From Bemisia tabaci (taxonomy: Eukaryota; Arthropoda; Insecta; Hemiptera; Aleyrodidae): 64,000 nucleotides of DNA. Location of the stretch: positions 63,349,167-63,413,166 of the forward strand of contig NC_092794.1 of the NCBI RefSeq assembly GCF_918797505.1, in the 5' to 3' direction. Shown one piece after another: positions 54,913 to 64,000 of the stretch. Below the pieces are notes generated by a model. That model did not search any database, had not been told where the DNA came from, and saw nothing but the letters and a program-made list of their open reading frames with translations. The position numbers were made by a program, and so were the translations under genes. Numbering within the stretch: the stretch's first letter is position 1; the number at the start of each line of letters is the position of its first letter.

Positions 54913-56339
54913 CTGGAAGGGGAAAAGAAGTAAAAAAATGAGTAAACAATGATGCAAGGAAGCAACAGGACGATTTAATTTCCAAAATAATTATGGAATC
55001 AATTAAAGAATTACTTTTCATTGATGGATTCTTACGAATGTAACACTTATTTACTAACTTGAAATCCTTAAAGGCAGAAGTGGTACTTACAGTCTAAAAC
55101 TTTAGTGACTTTAGAAAGTTAAAGGATTAAGTGATCATTTGTATTAAGGCCGACCTTATTTTTCCGATTTTGTTTTGTGTGTGCTCCGACCACAAAATGC
55201 AGTTTCTAGTAAAAAACTGAGAAGTACGACGGAAAGATCTGAGAGGAGCCTGTATAATATCATATGATAAATAAATTCAAGTTAGGAGAGAGAAATACCA
55301 GAGAGAATGTCATGCTGCAATTTAAAAAATTTTGAAAATCTTAGAAAAGTTTGCTTTTTAACTTGGATGAAATCCTGGAACAACAAATAAACCTCCATAA
55401 AATTTACTGCAGAGATATTGTTACATGTGAACAATTAATGCTGTTTACATGGTTAGAATAATGAAGAAGTCCAAATTCAGCCCCTGGGGTTCAAACTCAG
55501 GTACTTCCAAAACCATAAGGCTATGCTCATTTTACGGCCCTTCATTGACAAATTGCCATGATTGCAAAAAGTACGCGCATTTAATAAAAATTCTTTTGGA
55601 AACACGCGATTCTGCGCAATCGTAAGCTGGGCTCCCCAAATTTTGCTATTTACCTGCCGATGATACTTCATAGAGTTTCAGAAATGATTTACAAGCAATT
55701 ATTTTGTTCCTTCTTTTGTGCAATGCGCATTATTGAGGATAGACTTTGTCACAGTCAATTCAAAACAGTGATACTTGATGAACAGAGTTGTGCCTGACGT
55801 TGAGTCGAAAAGATGAAGCATTGACTACACATACAGAAATCAGCCAAACTTACTTACGTTGAGTTTTTAGGAAGCTTGGAGGGGCACAAACGCAACCAAT
55901 AACGAGATTCCGGGATGATCTGAACAGAGAGCCTGAAGTTCAATAGAGGATATTTTCTGAAGTTGATGCTAATGGCAGCAGGATGGAAGGCACTCCTATT
56001 TCTCGCAGAGTTGAATCAATTGGACGAAATGACACATGTATACCACTGAATGGCAAGATAATGATGCAGAAAGTAAGCGACCGACATAATCGACCTAAAC
56101 CACAACTTGCTCGACAAAACTGGAATTAATCAAAACTGACTCGCCAGAAGAGTCGAAATTGGAGCCGTGATATCGCGCAATAAGTGATAAGTTAGTCACT
56201 AAAATTGAACAAATAGTTACGAAGATCTCGGTACAGAAATTATTCAACTTAGCTACAGTTCACAAGTCTTAAGTATGACTGTGAAACTCAGGTCAATCAC
56301 TACGTTTTCCGACGAAAAAATGTAAATAATAACACACAC

Positions 56340-56399
56340 CTCGGCGTCGATCGCCTCTTTTTCCAGGTCCTCAAACAATAATAATCTTGGTGGAAGCAT
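56340..56399 (-). CDS. alternative 5' coding exon of the CUEDC2-like gene
   Basis: From ATG at 56399 exactly 20 codons run to GCCGAG|GTGTGTG. Spliced to the strong acceptor at 54913 they continue in frame into the core protein, giving a 317-residue form beginning MLPPRLLLFEDLEKEAIDAE. Because the core ATG directly follows its acceptor, an upstream exon is required, and this is the best candidate seen. It may be coding, or its ATG may be unused and the exon be 5' untranslated. Confidence 0.45.
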
Positions 56400-56430
56400 G
56401 GAAGGTAGCTGTTATCGTATTTGGACTAGG

Positions 56431-56438
56431 TGACGTCA
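56431..56438. promoter_or_regulatory. CRE octamer TGACGTCA upstream of the CUEDC2-like gene
   Basis: Perfect palindromic CREB/ATF site, 32 bases upstream of the ATG at 56399, with no TATA box nearby. The octamer also occurs at about 36114 and 38311, so on its own it is weak evidence. Confidence 0.35.
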
Positions 56439-57114
56439 TAAGAAAAGAGGGCAAATTAAATCATTGGAAGTTGGATTGATCAGGATCACCGAGTACGATA
56501 GCATTTGATTTCAGGGGGAAAAATTATTGTTCTTAGTAAAACAAAGTTTAATTAATCACTGACGATGCGAGCTTTGTAGGAATATGACAAATAATGATGC
56601 TTTCCACTATCGAAGAACTTCGGTGCATCAAAATGGTGATCAACTTTGAACGTCACACAGGTACATACTAGGACAGGGCTGCAAAATTTCAGTAGAAACT
56701 AAAATATCTCTGTTACCATGTCATGTCATCTTAAAACGCACGTGCTGACGCTATTTTCAGTCTGCTAGAAAAATAATTTTTTTTCGATGAAAATATAAAT
56801 TTTATTCAAAAAAGCAATAAATAAATTGAAAGAAAATAAATATTTCTGAAAAAAAAGCAATAATTTACGCAAATAAAAAAACATATGGTTAAAAAGAAAA
56901 AAAACTTGAAAAAAAAATTGTGGAAAAAAAATATATATTTTCAGTTTTTAATTTGGGTACAAACGGCCTTCCATGGACGGTGACGGAATTTAAAAAAAAA
57001 CTCATGGGCAATCAATCAATGAGGCCAAAAATTTTTGACAGTGAGGCCATCCGCAAATCTTTGGTCACCCAATCGAATCTAAGGCACTCCATAAATTGAA
57101 GGGCAAAAAATATT
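56439..57114. other. intergenic stretch
   Basis: Unique, AT-rich; dense A/T low complexity at 56760-56945. No exon seen. Confidence 0.45.
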
Positions 57115-57345
57115 TGAGGGGCTTGAAAGACAAGGTGCAATAAGTGCAATTTTTGCTATTTCGAGAAGTATACGTGTTCAAAGTCTTGAAATTGCCTACA
57201 TTGGATCGTTGTGACAAAGAAAAAGTTCTGAGTTTTTGATGCTTAAAAATTTGAACAAGAGAGCGAATTTTTCGCAGAATATGCATTACGTAAGACTATC
57301 CCAATTTTTTCAAATGCTGCAGTTAAGCGCCTAACAGGCAAAGTA
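57115..57345. repeat. TGAGGGGCTTGGAGG-ended element, decayed copy 3
   Basis: Left end TGAGGGGCTTGAAAGACAAGG with TGCAATTTTTGCTATTTCG. The right end is degraded (AAATGCTGCAGTTAAGCGCC). Family of 13338-13594. Confidence 0.55.
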
Positions 57346-57959
57346 GAGTGCCCATCAGCGGTGTTTCTTCAGTGAAATTTCATGATGCAACAACTAGTGA
57401 CAACGACTGCTAACTAAACTTTTGAGAAAACTCGTTGCCTAATTTTTTTAAGACAACTCTGTAAAAAGGGTCGGAATATACGTATTCGGAAAACCCTTCT
57501 TAAGTTTTTCGAAAATATCTTAAAAACTCTTTAGAAAATGGTCGTTCTGTCTTCTTTTATAAAAAAGCCTTCATTAAGTACTCAAATTTTACAGATAAAT
57601 ATAATAATAAAAAGGGGTAGTAAAGTTTTATAAATTCGACGAGTTTTTCAGATTTTTATGAAAAGTCCTCTCAAATACAGCTTTTATTACCCAAAATTTC
57701 GGCTTTTTCCAGCCCTAGAAATTTTGCAAATGTTGCACCTACCTAATAATATATCCCTGACGAGATTCCTTCATGATTTTGGAAGGTTCAGACCATGCAG
57801 GATGCAACCCTCGCAAATGGCGAACGATGTAATGAATTATTAAGACTGAAAAGTGAAATATTCTATTTCACTAATATTAGTGCATCCAGGGTGTTATGTA
57901 TGTTGCCTGTCTACTAATTGAAGGGGCTCCTCTTGTTCAAAGTTACAATAAGTTCAAAT

Positions 57960-58183
57960 TGGACCGCGTCTGCCAAGTTTAATTGCGCAATTTGATTTTT
58001 TACATGAAAACTGTAGTACGGATTTTTATGCGAATTTCAGTGAATTTTCGGCAGAGTACAAAGCAAATTCCTCAAAATTTTCAAAGGAGTCCGCACAAAC
58101 GTTCTCTTGTAAAAAATTAAATTGCCCAGTTAAATTCGGCAATAGCTGATGTGGCTTGATTCCTTTCTGCTAAGCGCGGTCCA
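57960..58183. repeat. GGACCGCG-ended element, copy 2
   Basis: TGGACCGCGTCTGCCAAGTTTAATTG ... CAGTTAAATTCGGCAATAGC and CTAAGCGCGGTCCA. Better preserved than 18217-18470; the ends are inverted. Confidence 0.65.
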
Positions 58184-60055
58184 ACTTTTACCTACATTGC
58201 TATCTGTCTGCCTATAGTCTTAGTTACAGTTTAAAATTGCTAGTTATTGACCAAATGACATGAAAATGTGCAATTCTGTGGTTTTGAAAAAAAATTGCAT
58301 TCTATTTCAATACTTCCATTGCAAATTTCTCTACTTGATGCCGAGAGATGGAAATTTTTCTTTAGAAAGGGAGAGCACAGAATCACCTATTCTTCAAAGA
58401 GTCAAGCAGTGCGGAACGCCCACAAATGCAATAAAAGTTCCTCTGAGGGAGGAGGGAGGGCGCCTAGGCATTCTATGAGGGCTGCGGCCCCGATCTTCCT
58501 ATACCAAAGAAAAGTACCTTCACACGTTATTGCAAGTAAATTAGTTGAGTATTAATTAAAATTCAGATTTTAAAGGTGAGTAGGATACACATCTTTGCTG
58601 AAATTATTAACTAAAGATAGAGAGAACATGAATACATAAAGGGGGGCCTAAAATTGATGAAGTTGGATAAGAAAGCTGTCAGAATTCAAAAGCACAACAC
58701 TTTTGTCATTTTAAGTAATATTAAAGTTCCTACACCATGATAAAAAGATTCTCCATAATTGCCTATGTAATGCAGAGGGATTTTTTGTCTTCATACTGAT
58801 TTTCATGCATAGACTCTCTGAAAAAATAAATAGTAATAGTAATTTTCTTTAAAAAGTTGAGAACCCCTGAATTGCGAAGATAGAAAACTTCATGGACTTC
58901 AAGATATGAGCAAAGATGTTTTAACTTGCATCTATTGCACATGTGTAAAGACAAAGCAAGAGAAAGGGGGGGGGGGAGAAATTTTGTGTAACTTTTACTG
59001 TTATTATTTACTCGTAAGCCTATTTTGAGCACAAAGCTAATTTATTTTTACATTCCAAACAAGAGTATTGATTGTTATATCGACAGGAGAAGAAAGTAAA
59101 AGATTAAGTTGTTTAAAGTTGAGCCCAATATATTTTCTATCAATACATAACATATCACAAATACATGGGGAAAAAAACTTTCTAAGAGCAAAAACAAACA
59201 TTGAAACTGGAAGATATAAGAAAGTTCAATAAAATTTAATAATGTAATAATGAAAGAATATAGAACAAAAACAAAGTAGAGACAAGAAATTTACAATTTA
59301 AGACTTGGCCACATTTTGCTAATTTGTGAACGAACTAAAATATGGGCTACATACAGAGGAAACCAAAAAAAAAAAAAAAAAAAAAAGAATGCTGACAAAA
59401 ATAATAAGGAAAAACACAATGATCTATGACCTACATTAAAAACATTTAGAAAAGTTGAAATGTGGATAAAAAAAAACCTGAAGCAAGGAATATTTATAGT
59501 TCCCTTTTTCAACTCTCAATCTAATAATTACTAAAGGCACAAAGAATATGAAGTGTACTTACACTGTTTAGTCATAAGATAAATAACACTTGCAAGTGAC
59601 AGAGCTTTGACTAATTATACGGTAAATTTTACTTTATCTTAATTTTAAAAAATGGAAGGATATGAGAATGGACAATTGAGAACAAATAGAACAGCATATA
59701 CCTAATTAAAAATTCCCCGAAAGGACCTGGACATAAAAAACAAGGAACAATAATGGGCATTTGACTGTGAAAATTAACTAGAGCAGTACAAAAAATAATC
59801 CTCTCAAAATGTGAACAGAGTGCCATGAATGACGACTGTCTGGAGACTTCCAGGAATTTTTGGGAGGACAATGATACAGAGTTTCTTTGATTAAAATGTT
59901 AAAAATAGAAGGAAGGCATGGGTTTTGTCAGTATTCAAAGCAGCCCTTACTGGTTCGTCAAATTAATAAATGTTTAATGGCACTTCAACAAAGCCTCTGA
60001 AACCTTGCAGTTTTGTAGAGGAGGAAGGATTCATTCACACACAAGAAATACAATT
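58184..60055. other. intergenic stretch
   Basis: AT-rich unique sequence with a short G-run (58967-58977) and an A-run near 59368-59387. No supportable gene, and no recognised elements between 58200 and 60050. Confidence 0.45.
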
Positions 60056-60318
60056 CTGCCGTGCTAAGGAAGAACGCCGTATGAGCTTTTCGAAGTTGTC
60101 AAATTTCTTTTGATGAAAAATTAATTTTTTTGGAAATAGTGGATATTTTTCCCCTTTTTTTCCCAAATTCTTTTCAGAAATTTAATCCGAAATGCCTGAA
60201 ACTTGCAAGGAACAACGTTTATAAATTTCCTCAAGAATAAGTATTTTATCGAAAGATAAAACAAATACAATTTGACAATACTCAAATTTTAATATGGCGT
60301 TTTTCCTTGGCACGGCAG
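60056..60318. repeat. CTGCCGTGCTAAG family, full copy with AATT flanks
   Basis: CTGCCGTGCTAAGGAAGAACG ... GTTTTTCCTTGGCACGGCAG, flanked on both sides by AATT (60052-60055, 60319-60322), a possible 4-bp target duplication. Confidence 0.7.
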
Positions 60319-61034
60319 AATTGATGTCAGCAGCAAAAAGAAGAAGCAAGCTTAAAATTTGATGGTTTACATGATCAGGGATATACTGCTGCACTAACAT
60401 TCTTGAGCCTGCGAGGCATAGATGGCATTGGAGGCTACCCTTTAGGTCTAAATGACATGGAGGTCTAAAAGACAATGAAATCCGATTTTGAAGGTGCTAA
60501 AAGGATCCAATTGATAAGCAACGATCTAAAGATAGTACTTAATCTATGTTTTGTCATAACCCTAAATTCCAGACATGGACAATGAAACATCTCTCCTGCA
60601 GATCTTCTCTGCTGTGAATTAAAAACCATTTTTGGCATTACTTTGCAGGAAATTCTATGAAATCAAGGATTGTCATCATGACCAGGCTTGAATTTGTAAC
60701 AAGTTAAATAATTACCGAGCCATTCATGGTTTTATTTTGAAATATTTAGATAACTTTGCAGCTTATGGAGTTCCAACTGGAAGTAATTTATTTTTGTACA
60801 TATAACACCGGGATTAATGATTGGAAATCAAAAGAAGACAATACTAATTTCCTCAAAGTTGAGTACTAATAAATGAGATCGTCCTAAAAAATAAAAAAAC
60901 TGTATCTTCTTTATTTCCTGACAGAAAACTCGAACGACTTAACTTTGAGCTTAGGGTCAAAATTCCATAAAAAAATAAGATGGAAAATAGTTCTCACAAA
61001 TACAATTTCAATAAGCCCAAAAAACTGCAGAAGT
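60319..61034. other. 3' flank of the ankyrin gene
   Basis: No exon seen. Contains the poly(A) signals of the minus-strand ankyrin gene; otherwise unique AT-rich sequence. Confidence 0.45.
60910..60915 (-). terminator. poly(A) signal AATAAA for the ankyrin gene
   Basis: TTTATT on the plus strand, 120 bases past the stop at 61035; a second hexamer at 60787-60792. Distance and orientation fit a eukaryotic 3' end. Confidence 0.5.
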
Positions 61035-64000
61035 TTAACTTAGTTTTTTCAATTTCTCCAGCAATTTACCTGCTAGTCTGCCACTGCCGTTTTTAGTGGC
61101 TATCTGAAGTAATGTTTGTCCTTCGATATTTCTGGTGCCAGCTACTGCTTTAAAATCTTCTTCATCCAGATTATTCAAAGTGTTTCTGACTGTTGCGCTA
61201 CCTTTTTTGACAGATTCAAAAAGATCATGTGTGGTTTGAAGTAAATCTCTAATTTTGTCATCTTTTGCAACATCTTGAGGTGTTTTATCTTTATCGTTTC
61301 GAATGTTGTAAGTACCACCTCTTTGCATTAGCCACCTTACAGCACCAATACTTGCTGCAACATGCATTGCAGATGAGCCTTTTACTGTGCGACCATTAAT
61401 GTAGTCAAGTAGTTTATCGGGGCAGTCACTTTTAACTCGATTTAACAAAGCTTTCATCACCTCGAGATTACCTTTAGAAGCAGCTATATGTAATGGAGAT
61501 GTTCCTTTGTTTGTTACAAGAAAATAATCTGCCCCATAGTTGATCAGAACTTTAGCAAGATCTGTTTGATCCTTTGAAATCGCCCAGTACATTAGAGTCC
61601 AACCTCCGCTTGCATGTCTTGCATTCATCACTGAGCGTTCACTTGCAAGAATGCTTGCAGCTTCTTCTCCTAGGTCCTCTGCTTCGTTGCTCACATCTTC
61701 GAATAACGTTTCTACTGACCTGAGGTATTCAATGATTTTCTCGTCCTTGGCTACCTCCAAAGGTGTATCATCATCTTTGTTCTTTCGATTAAAGATGGCT
61801 CCACTTTTTATCAGGAGTTTAACAACATCAAAATTACCCTTTTCGGCAGCAACATGGAGGGGTGTCGAGAGACCTTCTTTTGTTGTGGCATTTACCATTA
61901 AATTGTATTTAATGAGGTTCTGTTTCCTTGCATTGGTCAAAAGGGTTTTGATGATCTTCATGTCACCGAGCGAGACAGCCAGATGCAGAGGTAAATTGCC
62001 TTTGTTTGTGGCTTGAGTAAAATCAACTCCTCTCGATAAAAGAGAATTGACAATCTTCAGATTTTTATTGTTGACTGCATAGTGTAAAATAGTTGTCCCA
62101 GAAGCATTCTTTGCATTCAGAATGGCACCTGCTTGAATGCAGCACTCGACTTGATAAACGTCATTTTCAATTACTGCATCAAAGATTTTCTTAACTAGCT
62201 CAAGCATTGTGATCAATTTGGAATTTCCCAACTTATGGGCCATCTTCAATGGATAGTCATAGTTTTTTTCTCCTTGAGCCTCTATGTTGTAGTATGATCC
62301 TCTAGTGAGCAGAGCGTTGACTACATCCTCATTCTTTGATCTGACAGCAACATGAATTGGATACAAACCAGAGGTGCTCGGTACATTGACATCTGCATTT
62401 TTCTCCAGCAGCATCTTGACAATTGTGTTATGTTCTTTTTTAACAGCCAAAAGTAAAGGAGTGCAGCCATTTTCTGTGTTTCTCATATTAATTATAGGCT
62501 CATACTTCAAAAGCAACTTTACCATGTCTGCATCACCTCTCTCGGCAGCAATGTGCAAAGGCGTCTCTGTTGCAGCTACACAACCATTGACAACTCCCCC
62601 ATTATTCATGATAAGCTCAACCATGTCCAATCTTCCTCGTTTAACAGCCTGGTATAGAGGTGAACAGAGGTCACAATCCCAAATTACTCCAGTTTCAGAT
62701 ATGAGGTACTTCAATGTTTTGACGCCATCATCACCTCTCGCTGCATAATCCAAAACCGATTGACCCATAAAACATCTTGCTCTTAGGTTTCCACCTTTCT
62801 TCACCAGGTATTTCAAACTATCTAATTTATCACAACTTGCAGCAAAATGTATTGGGGTCATACCATTATCACATGTAGCATTAATGTCTGCACCGTTTGC
62901 AATTAAGGCTCCAATGACATTTACTGGTGTTTTTTCGACACACGTAAAATGCAATGGTGTCATACCCATAGAGGCTTTAGCATGAACATTAGCTTTATTT
63001 TTAAGCAACCATTCAACGACTTGATATTGTCCTGTGACGCACGCAGCATGAAGAGGAGTCATTTTTTCATACGATACTCCATTGATAGGTGCTCCTTTGG
63101 CAACAAGAGCCTTGACAATTGCCAAGGATCCATGACCAGCGGCCTTAGCTAGTGGAGTTTCACCGATGTTGGATTTGGGATTGACTTCAATGCCTTCGAC
63201 TTTTAACAGAGTTTCGACAACTTTGACATGACCCGCGTTTGCAGCAAAATGTAGGGGTGTGTTTTTCCGATGCGATTTAACATTGACATCACAGCCTGCT
63301 TGAAGGAACAAGTTCACTTCTCGTACATACCCTAATATAGCTGCTAAATGGAGAACTGTGAGACCACCACTAGTTCTGGCATGGATGTTCGCACCTTTTT
63401 CGATGAGAAGATCTATTATGTAATCTGGAAGTTGCAGGAAAAGTGCGAGCCACAATGTAGTGATCTTTGGTCCTCCTCCTGTTTCTTCGTCAATATCTGT
63501 TCCTTCTTCAATGACATTATTGGCCATAATATTGGTGTCCGCTTCTCCATCGAGAAGCAATTTCACAATTTCCTTGTTTTTTGTCTTGATTGCTAAGTGT
63601 AATGCTGTTTCTTCATCCTCAGTTTGAGCATTCACATCAATGCCTTTATCTATGAGGAATTTGACGATTTCAACATGACCTCTCGCCACCGCGACATGCA
63701 GAATAGATAAATTGTCGTAGATCCGAGTGTGAAGACGAGCTCCATTATCAACAAGCAACTTGGTTATATTCAAGTCACCATCCAGGACAGCGCAACCAAG
63801 AGGGGTCATGTGATCATCTGCTTCTACATTTAGCTCTGCTCCAGCTTTGATCATCATGTCAACAACTTGTTTATTTTTACCCTGGACGGCACTAAAAATT
63901 GGAGAGACAAAATATGGAGGCTCTTTAAAGTTTATGTCAGCACCAGACTTAATGAGAGAGCGCACTTTTTGTACGTTACCTGTCATTGCTGCTGTGTGAA
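61035..64000 (-). CDS. large ankyrin-repeat protein, 5' end outside window
   Basis: An uninterrupted frame of 983 residues from the first in-window ATG (63986) to TAA. The frame stays open to the window edge and reads HTAA just before that methionine. This completes an ankyrin LHTAAMTGNVQKVRSLI helix pair, so the true start lies beyond. Nearly the whole protein is ankyrin repeats (about 25 to 30 by eye), most of 33 residues with TPLHxAA cores. An acidic insert (IEEGTDIDEE) lies at about 156-167. The last third is a higher-order repeat: residues 602-761 and 762-922 are two 160-residue modules, with a partial third at 923-983. No signal peptide, membrane segment, death, SOCS or kinase domain is visible. 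It is probably an intracellular protein-binding scaffold, partner unknown. No introns over 2.95 kb. Confidence 0.92.
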   Translation of the reverse strand, partial: HTAAMTGNVQKVRSLIKSGADINFKEPPYFVSPIFSAVQGKNKQVVDMMIKAGAELNVEADDHMTPLGCAVLDGDLNITKLLVDNGARLHTRIYDNLSILHVAVARGHVEIVKFLIDKGIDVNAQTEDEETALHLAIKTKNKEIVKLLLDGEADTNIMANNVIEEGTDIDEETGGGPKITTLWLALFLQLPDYIIDLLIEKGANIHARTSGGLTVLHLAAILGYVREVNLFLQAGCDVNVKSHRKNTPLHFAANAGHVKVVETLLKVEGIEVNPKSNIGETPLAKAAGHGSLAIVKALVAKGAPINGVSYEKMTPLHAACVTGQYQVVEWLLKNKANVHAKASMGMTPLHFTCVEKTPVNVIGALIANGADINATCDNGMTPIHFAASCDKLDSLKYLVKKGGNLRARCFMGQSVLDYAARGDDGVKTLKYLISETGVIWDCDLCSPLYQAVKRGRLDMVELIMNNGGVVNGCVAATETPLHIAAERGDADMVKLLLKYEPIINMRNTENGCTPLLLAVKKEHNTIVKMLLEKNADVNVPSTSGLYPIHVAVRSKNEDVVNALLTRGSYYNIEAQGEKNYDYPLKMAHKLGNSKLITMLELVKKIFDAVIENDVYQVECCIQAGAILNAKNASGTTILHYAVNNKNLKIVNSLLSRGVDFTQATNKGNLPLHLAVSLGDMKIIKTLLTNARKQNLIKYNLMVNATTKEGLSTPLHVAAEKGNFDVVKLLIKSGAIFNRKNKDDDTPLEVAKDEKIIEYLRSVETLFEDVSNEAEDLGEEAASILASERSVMNARHASGGWTLMYWAISKDQTDLAKVLINYGADYFLVTNKGTSPLHIAASKGNLEVMKALLNRVKSDCPDKLLDYINGRTVKGSSAMHVAASIGAVRWLMQRGGTYNIRNDKDKTPQDVAKDDKIRDLLQTTHDLFESVKKGSATVRNTLNNLDEEDFKAVAGTRNIEGQTLLQIATKNGSGRLAGKLLEKLKKLS

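Noticed and set aside
61035..64000. Reading the ankyrin protein as a latrotoxin-like toxin
   Set aside because: Shared ankyrin repeats alone do not support this. No secretion signal, protease-cleavage region or toxin N-terminal domain is visible in the window.

Overview
The window looks like nuclear DNA from an insect. It is AT-rich and packed with short inverted-repeat elements (MITE-like foldbacks). The few coding signals are small exons separated by GT-AG introns, and there are no operons, ribosome-binding sites or bacterial-type genes. From memory, several repeat families resemble those of hemipteran genomes such as whiteflies; that placement is a guess, not a result.

Layout. 1-21.5 kb is mostly intergenic or intronic and dominated by foldback elements; the only coding candidate is a possible signal-peptide first exon at 12,698-12,824 (minus). 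21.55-27.80 kb holds four minus-strand exons with compatible phases that end in a stop. They form the 3' part (286 residues) of a gene I cannot name with confidence; it has a weak resemblance to the FAM47 family. 28.67-34.94 kb holds a candidate plus-strand transcription unit: TATA box, initiator and strong splice donor, then diverged copies of a splice-acceptor cassette, GC-rich tandem repeats, a large GC-rich palindrome, small exon-like pieces and a poly(A) signal. 35-42.6 kb is again element-rich, with two non-autonomous hAT-type elements that still carry 8-bp target-site duplications (one perfect, one with a single mismatch).

42.64-48.94 kb is AT-rich, nearly free of recognisable elements and without a supportable gene. 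It lies just downstream of a well-supported CUEDC2 orthologue (minus strand, 54,912 to 48,942, six coding exons, 297 residues, all phases matching). An alternative first exon at 56,340-56,399 would add 20 residues in frame, and a consensus CRE octamer lies just upstream. 61.04 kb to the window end is a large, uninterrupted minus-strand ankyrin-repeat ORF, open at its 5' end, with a poly(A) signal 120 bases past its stop.

The three minus-strand genes show no sign of working together. The CUEDC2-like protein is a ubiquitin-binding (CUE) regulator, the ankyrin protein is a repeat scaffold of unknown partner, and the 21-28 kb gene has unknown function. The most unusual piece is the 28.7-34.9 kb plus-strand unit.
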